From contig CALFYL010000163.1 in assembly GCA_937952135.1 (NCBI GenBank), positions 1 through 37,158 of the forward strand: 37,158 nucleotides of DNA, read 5' to 3'. Below, piece by piece: positions 18,421 through 25,492 of this stretch. Source of the DNA: an uncultured Planctomycetia bacterium. Lineage in GTDB: Bacteria > Planctomycetota > UBA1135 > GCA-002686595. Numbering within the stretch: the stretch's first letter is position 1; each line of letters opens with the position of its first letter. The notes beneath the pieces are model-generated. The model had not been told where the DNA came from and did no database searches. It saw only the letters and a list, made by a program, of their open reading frames with translations. Made by a program: the position numbers and the translations under genes.

Positions 18421-19057
18421 GTCCTCCATCCGAGTTTTCTCGCCGCACCTCACGCTCGTCGGCTCGCGCGCCTACGTCCTGGGCGCCGATCTTTTCCGCG
18501 AGTTCGAGCTCGCGGCGCGCGAGCAACTCGGCGCAGCCGCGATCGCGCGCGTGCGCAGTTTCAAGTTGCACCGCGAGATCCGAAACCACGGCGAATGGCG
18601 TCCCGGCGCCGAGGAAGACGCTGCCGCGGAGATCGAATGGCACGACGCGGCCGGCGCGGCGTCGCGCGCGTTCTTCGCCGAGGGTCGCGACGCGATCCAG
18701 ACGCGCTCCCCCGACCCGGCGCCGCGGCTCGACAGCGTCGTGCACGACCTCGAGTTCGGCGGCTCGGCGCTCGCTCCGGCGCCGCGCACGACCGCGGAGT
18801 TGCTCTACGCGCTCGTCGAAGGGAACAAGGCCCATCACGTGGCGACCCTGCGCGCGCGCGGCGCTCCCCACGACCGCATCCGCTTCATCTACGTCGAGGA
18901 TTTGCCCTGGATCGGCGAGCCGGAGACGGCGCCGTGGGAGCTCTCCTACAAGCGACTGGGTTCGCGACCCGCGAGCGACCGCACCTACACGCTCGTCGCC
19001 GTCCGAACGGCGCACGCGCCGAAGCCGATCAAGATCTGCTACTCGCATGGACACTAG
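18419..19057 (+). CDS. Unknown protein encoded with KAS III and ACP genes
   Basis: 212 residues, no signal peptide or membrane helix, mixed alpha/beta composition. Notable segments are HLTLVGSRAYVLGADLFREFE, FKLHREIRNHGEWRP and RIRFIYVEDLPWIGEPETAPWELSYKRLG. I do not recognise the family. It overlaps the next gene (ketoacyl synthase) by 11 nt and must be translationally linked to it. A role in the same acyl-modification pathway is therefore likely. No Shine-Dalgarno precedes the ATG at 18419, and no alternative start is available soon after, so leaderless or weakly initiated translation is possible. Confidence 0.7.
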   Translation: MSSIRVFSPHLTLVGSRAYVLGADLFREFELAAREQLGAAAIARVRSFKLHREIRNHGEWRPGAEEDAAAEIEWHDAAGAASRAFFAEGRDAIQTRSPDPAPRLDSVVHDLEFGGSALAPAPRTTAELLYALVEGNKAHHVATLRARGAPHDRIRFIYVEDLPWIGEPETAPWELSYKRLGSRPASDRTYTLVAVRTAHAPKPIKICYSHGH

Positions 19058-20066
19058 CTCTGCGCCCGGAATCGCCGCGCTGGCGAGCTTTCTGCCTGAG
19101 CGCGTGCTGACCAACGAGGAGCTCTACGCGCGCTTCCAGTACGAGCCGGGATTCCTCGAGCGCAAGATCGGCATCGAGCGGCGCTACGTGTGCGGGCCCG
19201 ACGAAGCGGTGTCCGACCTCGCCGTCGGCGCGGCGCGCAAGCTGTTCGAGAGCGGCGCCGCGCGGCCCGACGAGATCGACTTGCTCGTCGTGTGCACGCA
19301 GAACCCCGACTACAAGCTGCCGACGACCGCGAACCTCGTGCAGCAGCGCCTCGGCATCCCGACCACCTGCGCGGCCTTCGACATCAACCAGGGTTGCTCG
19401 GGGTACGTCTACGGGCTCTCGATCGCGAGCGCGATGATGAGCGCGAACGGTTTCCGCGCCGCGCTCTTGATCACCGCGGACGCGTACTCGAAGGTCCTCG
19501 ACCCGACCGACCGCGACACGTTGCCGCTGTTCGGCGACGGCGCGGCGGCGACGTTGCTGCGCCCGGGCGGAATCGGCCGGCTCGAGCGCGCGAGCCTCGG
19601 CTCCGACGGCGCCGGCGCGAACGAACTGATCGTGCGCGGAGGCGGCAGCCGTCACCCGGGCGTCGAAGGTCGCGAAGACCGGCTGCGCATGAACGGGCGT
19701 GCGATCTTCAACTTCATGATGCGCCAGGCGCCGCGCAGCGTCGACCAGTGCCTGCGGCTGAACGGGATCGCGCGCGACAGCGTCGATGTCTTCATCTTCC
19801 ACCAGGCGAGCCGCTACATGCTCGAGTCGCTGCGCACGGCGCTGAAGCTCGACCCCGAGCGCGCGCCCATCGTGCTCGAAAACGGCGGCAACACGGTGAG
19901 CTCGACGCTGCCGATGGCCATGGAAAAACTCGGCGGACTCGAAGCGCTCGCGGGCAAGCGCGTGCTGCTCTGCGGGTTCGGCGTGGGGCTGTCCTGGGGC
20001 TCGATCCTCGTTACGATCGGCCGCGGCGAGCCTGGACACGGTCCGCCTCAGGAACTCCCGCGATGA
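19047..20066 (+). CDS. 3-oxoacyl-ACP synthase III-like (FabH-type) enzyme
   Basis: 339 residues with the complete KAS III catalytic triad: Cys117 (DINQGCSGYVYGL), His252 (FIFHQASRYML) and Asn282 (NGGNTVSSTLPMA). It also has the glycine-rich end GFGVGLSWGSILV. FabH-type enzymes condense an acyl-CoA with malonyl-ACP. Copies in dedicated operons with their own ACP usually make a special short acyl chain rather than serve bulk fatty-acid synthesis, so no fabH symbol is given. It overlaps the upstream unknown gene by 11 nt and the ACP gene by 4 nt (ATGA). Confidence 0.93.
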   Translation: MDTSSAPGIAALASFLPERVLTNEELYARFQYEPGFLERKIGIERRYVCGPDEAVSDLAVGAARKLFESGAARPDEIDLLVVCTQNPDYKLPTTANLVQQRLGIPTTCAAFDINQGCSGYVYGLSIASAMMSANGFRAALLITADAYSKVLDPTDRDTLPLFGDGAAATLLRPGGIGRLERASLGSDGAGANELIVRGGGSRHPGVEGREDRLRMNGRAIFNFMMRQAPRSVDQCLRLNGIARDSVDVFIFHQASRYMLESLRTALKLDPERAPIVLENGGNTVSSTLPMAMEKLGGLEALAGKRVLLCGFGVGLSWGSILVTIGRGEPGHGPPQELPR

Positions 20067-20317
20067 GCAACACCCCCAGCGTTCAGAAGTTGGTCCAGAT
20101 CCTGAACGAGAAGTTCCATCCGAACTCGACGCCGAGCGCGGATTCGACGCCCAAGTCGCTGGGGCTCGACTCGCTGGACGTGATCAACTTCCTGTTCTCG
20201 GTCGAAGAGGAAACGGGCGTGGCGATCTCGGACGAGGCGATCGCCGAGCGCGGGCTCAAGACGCTCGCGGATTTCGCGGCCTACGTCGACGAGCACAGCT
20301 CCGCGCCGCGCGGTTGA
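20063..20317 (+). CDS. Acyl carrier protein
   Basis: 84 residues, typical of a stand-alone ACP. The phosphopantetheine attachment site is Ser37 in SLGLDSLDVINFLFSVEEETG, followed by acidic helix III and GLKTLADFAAYVDEH. The ATG overlaps the stop of the synthase gene. It presumably carries the acyl chain made by that synthase for transfer by one of the local GNAT-type enzymes; that link is inference from gene order. Confidence 0.92.
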   Translation: MSNTPSVQKLVQILNEKFHPNSTPSADSTPKSLGLDSLDVINFLFSVEEETGVAISDEAIAERGLKTLADFAAYVDEHSSAPRG

Positions 20318-20327
20318 CCCGTCGCTC

Positions 20328-20385
20328 AACTCGTCCGCGCTCCGCGCGGGAAGGACAGCTCGTCCGCGCTCAGCGCGGGAAGGAC
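20328..20385. repeat. 29-bp tandem duplication forming two hairpins between convergent genes
   Basis: Two adjacent 29-bp units (20328-20356 and 20357-20385) differ at two positions. Each contains a 7-bp GC stem (tccgcgc / gcgcggg, last pair a wobble) with a 3-nt loop. The second unit covers the last codons and stop of the formyltransferase gene (LSFPR-stop), so the array duplicates a gene end. It sits between the ACP and formyltransferase stops and could act as a bidirectional terminator. Confidence 0.75.
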
Positions 20386-21023
20386 AAGTAGTCGACCGGC
20401 CGCCGATAGACGCTGGCGGCGTCGACGGTCGTCGCGGTCCACACGCCGCCGCGCTCGAGGTGCTCGAGCCAGTCGTCCACGGCCCCGAGCGCCGCATCCG
20501 CGATGCGCTCGTCGAGTTCGTCCGCCGTGCGCGCGCCGCCGACTTCGACGACGCCCTGGAAGAGCACCTCGCCGGCGTCGATCGCTTCGCTCACGCGGTG
20601 CAGCGTGAACCCGCTCGCGCTCTCGCCGCGCTCGAGCACCCAGTGCGAGGGCATCGGACCTCGGTAGTGCGGGAGCAGCGACGGGTGCACGTTCACGAGG
20701 CTCGCGAAACGCGCGATGGCCGCGGGTTTGAAGATCTGGTTGAAGCCCGCGACCAGTCCGTGCGCGGCCGGCGCGATCGAAGCGACGAACTCGGGCGCGT
20801 TCACGTCCGCGACGCGCACGACCGGCACGCCGAGCCGCCAACGCTGTCGCAGGGCGCGCCAGCGCGCTCGGGCCTCGCTCACGAACCGCGCGCTCGCGCC
20901 GCGGCTGGAGAGCACGACGGTCCAGCGCGCGCCCGTGCGCCGGTGGTGCTCGCGTGCGAGGAGCGTGAAGCGCGCGCCGAAGCGCAGGTTGCAGAACAGG
21001 TAGTAGCGCGGCGCGGCGGACAT
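20370..21023 (-). CDS. Formyltransferase-family protein
   Basis: 217 residues related to the formyl_transferase domain of PurN, Fmt and sugar N-formyltransferases. The catalytic Asn-His-Asp set is visible: Asn111 and His113 in VNVHPSLLPHYRGPMPSHW, and Asp149 in SEAIDAGEVLFQ. It likely uses 10-formyl-tetrahydrofolate. It lacks the C-terminal domain of Fmt. Its neighbours (KAS III, ACP, GNAT enzymes) suggest an amino-sugar or amine acceptor in envelope biosynthesis, which is inference. It converges on the ACP gene. Confidence 0.88.
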   Translation of the reverse strand: MSAAPRYYLFCNLRFGARFTLLAREHHRRTGARWTVVLSSRGASARFVSEARARWRALRQRWRLGVPVVRVADVNAPEFVASIAPAAHGLVAGFNQIFKPAAIARFASLVNVHPSLLPHYRGPMPSHWVLERGESASGFTLHRVSEAIDAGEVLFQGVVEVGGARTADELDERIADAALGAVDDWLEHLERGGVWTATTVDAASVYRRPVDYLSFPR

Positions 21024-21120
21024 GCTCGGGGCTCGAGCGCAGCAGCATTCCGAACGCCCCTGGCAGGCGCAAATGCCGCCCCCGGCGCGGGACTCGGCGA
21101 GTGCGACGCGCGCGGTCGCG

Positions 21121-21903
21121 TCACACGGCGTGGCGCACGCCGAGCAGCTCGTAGAGCTGGTTCTTGATCTCGCCGTAGCGCTGCGTGCCGAGGTCGCGCG
21201 GGTGCGGCAGGTCCACGTCGACGATGCCCGCGATGCGGCCGGGGCGCGGCGAGAACACCACGACGCGGTCGGCCAATTGGATGGACTCGTCGACGTCGTG
21301 CGTCACGAACAGGATCGTCGGCCGGCGCGTCTGCCAGATGCGGATGAGCTCGGCGCGCATGGTGAGGCGCGTGAGCGAGTCGAGCGCGCCGAAGGGCTCG
21401 TCCATGTAGATCACGTCCGGCGAGACCGCGAGTGCGCGCGCGACGCCGACGCGCTGCTTCATGCCGCCCGAGAGCTCCATCGGGTAGCTCTTCTCGAAGC
21501 CCGTGAGACCGACCAGGTCGATGGTCTGCTGGATCGTCGCGTACTGCTGCTCCTTCGGCAGCTCGCGCAGCCCCAGGCCGATGTTGTCCCACACCGACGC
21601 CCACGGAAAGATCCCGTACTCCTGGAACACGAACACGCGGCGCGGGTGCGGGCCGTTCACGGCTTCGCCGTCGATCACGACGCGGCCCGTGGTCGGCGGC
21701 TCGAACCCGCCGGCGATGTTGAGCAGCGTCGATTTCCCGCAGCCCGAGGGCCCGAGCAGGCACACGAACTCGCCTTCGTCGACGACGAGGTCGATCGGGT
21801 CGAGCACGCGCAGCGGCTCGCCGCGTCGTTCGAAGTCCTTGGCGACTTGCTCGAAGACGACTTTGGGCTTCGAAGCCGTGGAACCGGGCGAGGACGCGCT
21901 CAT
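21121..21903 (-). CDS. ABC transporter ATP-binding protein (NitT/TauT type)
   Basis: 260 residues. Walker A is GPSGCGKST, the signature LSGGMKQRV, Walker B DVIYMDEPFGALD, and the switch histidine lies in FVTHDVDESIQLADRV. The DPIDLVVDEGEFVCLLG opening and the SSVB/TauB/NrtD-like middle place it in the nitrate/sulfonate/taurine import family. The ATG overlaps the permease stop (ATGA). It is the last gene of the three-gene operon whose substrate-binding protein contains the in-frame UGA. Confidence 0.95.
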   Translation of the reverse strand: MSASSPGSTASKPKVVFEQVAKDFERRGEPLRVLDPIDLVVDEGEFVCLLGPSGCGKSTLLNIAGGFEPPTTGRVVIDGEAVNGPHPRRVFVFQEYGIFPWASVWDNIGLGLRELPKEQQYATIQQTIDLVGLTGFEKSYPMELSGGMKQRVGVARALAVSPDVIYMDEPFGALDSLTRLTMRAELIRIWQTRRPTILFVTHDVDESIQLADRVVVFSPRPGRIAGIVDVDLPHPRDLGTQRYGEIKNQLYELLGVRHAV

Positions 21904-22724
21904 CGCTTCGCGAACCCCCAGCGCACTTCGTCGAAGTTCTGAAGCTGGCGCACGAGCACGTCGAGCACGATGCCGATCAAGCCGATCAGGATCATCGCGG
22001 CCACGACCAGGTCGTAGCGCTTGCCCATGTTGCGCGCGTCGCTCACCAGGTAGCCGAGGCCCGACTGCATGCCGACCATCTCGGCGGCGACGATGACGAG
22101 CCACGCGACGCCGAGCGCGATGCGCAGCGAGGTGATGATCTGCGGCATCGCGGCGGGGAGCACGACGCGCCGGAACAAGTCGAAGCCGGTGAGCCCGAAG
22201 TTCGCGGCCGAACGCACGTAGACCTGCGGAATGTTCTGCACCGCAGCCGTCGTGCCGACCATGATCGGGAAGATCGAAGCGAGGAAGATCAGGAAGACCG
22301 CCGACAGGTCGCCGATGCCGAACCACAGGATCGCGATCGGGATCCAGGCGATCGGCGAGATCGGGCGCAGGCCTTGGACGAGGGGATTGAGCGCGGCGAA
22401 GGAGCGCGCGGACCAGCCGATCCACAGGCCGAGCGGGATGCCGACGGCGGTGGCGAGGCCGAAGCCCCAGGTGACGCGGAACAAGCTCGCGGTGATGTCG
22501 TTCCACAGGCGCGAGCTCTGCGCGAGCTCGACGATCGCGCCGAAGGACTCCCACGGCGTCGGGAAGATCTGCGACTGCGCGAGGAAGCAGGCGGCGCTCC
22601 AGGCGGCGATTCCGAGGCCCGTGACCGCGATCGGAGCGATCCAACGGCGCGCGGACTCAGAGACTCTCCCTGCCAGGGGGAGCGCCGCGAGACTGAAGAT
22701 GAACAGGAGGAGGTCGGCGATCAC
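21900..22724 (-). CDS. ABC transporter permease (NitT/TauT type)
   Basis: 274 residues starting at a GTG at 22724 that overlaps the stop of the binding-protein gene (GTGA). About six to seven membrane helices are present. The EAA-type coupling loop reads QVYVRSAANFGLTGFDLFRRVVLPAAMPQIITSLRIALG, placing it with SsuC/TauC/NrtB permeases. The N-terminal MIADLLLFIFSLAALPLAG is an extra hydrophobic segment. The intact frame and both 4-nt overlaps show that the operon is under selection. Confidence 0.94.
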   Translation of the reverse strand: MIADLLLFIFSLAALPLAGRVSESARRWIAPIAVTGLGIAAWSAACFLAQSQIFPTPWESFGAIVELAQSSRLWNDITASLFRVTWGFGLATAVGIPLGLWIGWSARSFAALNPLVQGLRPISPIAWIPIAILWFGIGDLSAVFLIFLASIFPIMVGTTAAVQNIPQVYVRSAANFGLTGFDLFRRVVLPAAMPQIITSLRIALGVAWLVIVAAEMVGMQSGLGYLVSDARNMGKRYDLVVAAMILIGLIGIVLDVLVRQLQNFDEVRWGFAKR

Positions 22725-23794
22725 TTGCCACTCCCCTCCGCCGCCGGCCGCGGGAGCTGGTCGAGGTTCCAGTCGATCGTCTCGATCGGAGTGACGAAGC
22801 TGGTGTCGACGTACTGCTCGAACTCGAGGCGCTCCTTGAGCACCCCCATCTCCACCGCGAGCTCCATGATCTCGTCGAAGTCCTTCTTGAGCGGTCCGAG
22901 GCTCGTGTACTTCACGCGGTCGGGCGGCTTGGACAGCACGAATTTCAGCAGCTCAGGGTCCTGGAAATAAAAGTGCTTGCCGACGATCTCGGCCGCGTCC
23001 ATGCGGTGCGACATGTCCTGGTCGAGCCACTTGCCGCTCTTCGCGATGCCGTTCACGAGTTCCTGCACGAGCTCGCGCTCCTCGTCGATCATCTCCTGAC
23101 GCACGACGAGCACGCACGAGATGAAGCCCGGCCACATGTCCTTCGTGAAATACAGCGGCCGCCCGTAGCCGTCGAGCTCGCTCTGCGCCGCGAACGGCTC
23201 GCCGACGATGTACCCGTCGATCGAGCCGGCGGCCAGCGCCGTGGGATGCTCGGGCGGCGCGAGCTCGATGAGCTTGATCGAATCGAAGGCCATGCCCCAC
23301 TGCTTCATCATGCGGTGCATGAGCACGTTCTGATTCGAGAAGCGGTTGGGGATCGCGATCTTCTTGCCGCGCAGGTCCGCGAAGTCGCGGATCCTGGAGT
23401 CCTTGCCGACCATCAACGTCGTCCCGTCACGGTGGCCGAGGTACACGACCTTGACCGGCACGCCGCTGGCGACGAGCTGCATCGCGAGCGGCGCGAGGAT
23501 GAAGCTCGCGTCGAGCCGCCGCGCGATGAGCGACTCCTTGATCGTCGCGAACTCACTGAACTTGCGGCCGAGGAACTCCGAGCCGGTGTCGCTGTGTTGG
23601 GTCACCCAACTGGTGACCGGGCAGGTGAGGTGTCATGTCACCGGGATGAAACCCACCTCCAGCGTCTTGCGCTTGTGGCCCATCCACTCGCGAACGATCT
23701 CGCGAAGCTGGTCGAAGCCGATGTTGAGGTGGAGGTGGGCGGCGCTGACCACGAGGGTCCACAGCAGCGCGCCGAGCAGGACTTTGAGTTTCAT
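22721..23794 (-). CDS. Probable selenocysteine-containing ABC substrate-binding protein (in-frame UGA at codon 54)
   Basis: From the ATG at 23794 the frame runs 53 codons, meets TGA at 23635-23633, and continues open to 22721, giving 357 residues if the UGA is read. Before the UGA are a signal peptide-like segment (MKLKVLLGALLWTLVVSAA) and the mature start KTLEVGFIPVT, the usual first strand of NMT1/NrtA-type binding proteins. After it come HLTCPVTSW, then FATIKESLIARRLDASFILAPLAMQL, VYLGHRDGTTLMV and GKKIAIPNRFSNQ. Protein character is thus continuous across the UGA, and the motif would be U54-x3-C58. UGA differs from Cys codons by one base. A SECIS-like hairpin follows. Initiation at the GTG at 23605 instead would discard the signal peptide and first strand. 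The alternatives are a nonsense mutation or a base error. The ligand is unknown. Confidence 0.75.
23600..23618 (-). promoter_or_regulatory. Candidate bacterial SECIS element
   Basis: On the mRNA strand GGUCACC-AGUUG-GGUGACC forms a perfect 7-bp stem with a 5-nt loop. There are 21 nt between the UGA and the loop, and a G is the second loop base. Published bacterial SECIS rules ask for a 4-16 bp stem, a 3-14 nt loop, a G within the first two loop bases and 16-37 nt spacing. All four are met. Confidence 0.7.
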
Positions 23795-24132
23795 TCGGGG
23801 GGAGCTGCGGCCCGGCGCGCGCAGGCGCCGTCGTGATGGCCTTCGTGCGGGCCGGTCGTGTCGTTGGGCTGGGGCCGCCGCGAGGTCGCTTCGGCCGGAT
23901 CGAGGGCGCGGATGAGTTTCGACGAAGCCCGGAGGCTACTCGCAGACCGGGATCGGGAGAACCCGGCGCCCTCACAACCCGCGTGCCCTCTGCGAAGGGC
24001 CTGCGGAGCAGCCCTCGTCGGCCGCGGCGCGCGATCCCTAGGGGGCCGGGCGTTCGTTTTATGACCCGCGTGCGCCGGGCCGAGCGGCGCGGAGGCGCGC
24101 GCCGCGACGTCGCCGCCGTCCGTGCGACGCAC
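23795..24132. other. Divergent intergenic region between transporter operon and gntR
   Basis: About 340 bp lie between the binding-protein start and the gntR promoter. No convincing gene, riboswitch consensus or tRNA is seen. An 8-bp inverted repeat (23902-23909 with 23966-23973) and an AT-richer spot (cgttttatg near 24053-24062) are the only visible structures. The transporter leader has no clear Shine-Dalgarno before its ATG at 23794. Confidence 0.4.
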
Positions 24133-24160
24133 TTGACAACGGCCGGTTGCACTGTACTGT
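24133..24160 (+). promoter_or_regulatory. Sigma-70-type promoter of the gntR-ABC operon
   Basis: A perfect -35 box TTGACA (24133-24138) is followed after 16 nt by TACTGT (24155-24160) as -10. The -10 lies inside the operator dyad, so repressor binding would block the polymerase. Confidence 0.75.
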
Positions 24161-24175
24161 CTGTCTTAGTACAGT
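24151..24175. promoter_or_regulatory. Probable GntR operator
   Basis: ACTGTACT (24151-24158) and AGTACAGT (24168-24175) are perfect 8-bp inverted arms with a 9-nt spacer, covering the -10 box and predicted start site. Such AT-containing symmetry stands out in this GC-rich DNA and is a typical autoregulatory site for a YtrA-type repressor. Confidence 0.8.
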
Positions 24176-24185
24176 TGTCGCCGCC

Positions 24186-24596
24186 ATGCTCTTCCGCCTC
24201 GACCCGCGCAGCAGCCAGCCAATCTTCGAACAGATCGCCTTTCGGGTGAAAACGGCGGTCGCGTGCAACGAACTTGCGCCGGGAGAGCGCCTGCCTTCGG
24301 TGCGCGAGCTCGCCAAGGAGCTCGCGATCAACCCCAACACGGTCGCGCGCGCCTACGACGCGCTCGAGGCGCAGGGGGTGATCGTGCGGCGCCAGGGATC
24401 GGGTTGCTTCGTGGCCGAGCGCTCGCAGGCGCTCGCGAAGGCCGAGCGGGTGCGGCGGCTGGACGAGGCGCTCGAACGCGCGCTGACCGAGGCCTTCCAC
24501 TTGGGGTTCGAGCCCGGGGAAGTGCTCGCGCGCGTGGAGGCCAAGCTCGAACGGCGCGCCGCAACGCCGCGCGCGAAAACGGAGGTGAAGAAGTGA
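24186..24596 (+). CDS. GntR-family transcriptional regulator, YtrA subfamily
   Basis: 136 residues. The winged helix-turn-helix (about 10-75) contains QIFEQIAFRVKTAV, LPSVRELAKELAINPNTVARAYDALEAQGVIVRRQGSG. A short helical tail replaces the large effector domain, as in YtrA-type regulators. These usually repress an adjacent ABC exporter operon and respond to cell-wall-active compounds. The ATG at 24186 lies about 10 nt behind the operator, so the leader is very short. The stop overlaps the ABC ATPase start (GTGA). Confidence 0.93.
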   Translation: MLFRLDPRSSQPIFEQIAFRVKTAVACNELAPGERLPSVRELAKELAINPNTVARAYDALEAQGVIVRRQGSGCFVAERSQALAKAERVRRLDEALERALTEAFHLGFEPGEVLARVEAKLERRAATPRAKTEVKK

Positions 24597-25489
24597 GCGA
24601 CCGAATCGTGTTCGACGACGTGTGGCGGTCCTTCGGCGGACGCCACGTGCTTTGCGGGCTGTCGTTCCGCGTGGACGAGGGCGAGGTCTTCGCACTGCTC
24701 GGCCGCAACGGCGCGGGCAAGAGCACGGCGCTCAAGATCCTCTTGGGCTTCCTGGCCCCCGATCACGGCGCGAGCTCGATCGTCGGCGTGCCGAGCGCGG
24801 AGCTCGACGGTCCGGTGCGCGATCGCGTCGGCTACGTCGCCGAGGGCCATCCGCTCTACGGCTGGATGAGCGTCGCGCGCGCCATCGAGTTCGAAGCGGG
24901 AACGCGCACCAAGTTCGACCGCAAGTACGTCGCCGATTCGCTCCAGCGGCTCGGATTGCGGCGCGACGCGCGCATCTCGCAGCTTTCGCGCGGGCAGAAG
25001 GCGCAGTTGAGCCTGGTGTTCGCGATGGCGAGCGATCCGCGGGTGCTGGTGCTCGACGACCCCGCGATGGGGCTCGACGTCGTGATGCGGCGCGAGTTCC
25101 TCGAGGCCATGATCGACCTCGTCAGCCGCGAGGGCCGCAGCGTGCTGTTCTCGTCGCACATTCTCTCGGACGTCGAACGCATCGCCGACCGCATCGGCAT
25201 CCTCGACGGCGGCGCGCTGAGCGTCGACGCGCCGCTCGAGGAGCTGCGCGAGCGCGTGCAGAAGCGCTTCGTTCGCACGGAGGGCGGCGCATCGTTCGTC
25301 GAGGACGACTCCGTCGGCATCCTGCGCGCCAAACGCGTGCGCGAAGGCTTCGAACTCACGCTGCTCGACTTCGACGAGCGCCGCGAGCGCGTCCTTCGCG
25401 CCCGCGCGAGCCTGGTGTCCGAGCCGCAACCGGTTCCGCTCGAAGAGCTGTTCCTCGACCTCACCGCCGCTGGCCCCAAGGAACTCTGA
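24593..25489 (+). CDS. ABC transporter ATP-binding protein (exporter type)
   Basis: 298 residues from GTG 24593, overlapping the gntR stop, with GGAGG upstream (ggaggtgaagaa). Walker A is GRNGAGKST, the signature LSRGQKAQL (an atypical but functional-looking LSxGQ), Walker B VLVLDDPAMGLD, and the switch His lies in SSHILSDVERIADRIG. The C-terminal ~80 residues form the extra domain seen in CcmA/YtrB-like exporters. It energises the two membrane proteins that follow. Confidence 0.93.
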   Translation: MSDRIVFDDVWRSFGGRHVLCGLSFRVDEGEVFALLGRNGAGKSTALKILLGFLAPDHGASSIVGVPSAELDGPVRDRVGYVAEGHPLYGWMSVARAIEFEAGTRTKFDRKYVADSLQRLGLRRDARISQLSRGQKAQLSLVFAMASDPRVLVLDDPAMGLDVVMRREFLEAMIDLVSREGRSVLFSSHILSDVERIADRIGILDGGALSVDAPLEELRERVQKRFVRTEGGASFVEDDSVGILRAKRVREGFELTLLDFDERRERVLRARASLVSEPQPVPLEELFLDLTAAGPKEL

Positions 25490-25492
25490 GCC

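Noticed and set aside
22721..23605. A shorter binding protein starting at GTG 23605, with no UGA involved
   Set aside because: It would lack signal peptide and first beta strand, which are encoded in the same frame upstream; an exported binding protein needs them.
23902..23973. Structured leader RNA or riboswitch upstream of the transporter operon
   Set aside because: Only one 8-bp inverted repeat with weak internal hairpins; such pairs are common at this GC content, and no known riboswitch consensus was matched.
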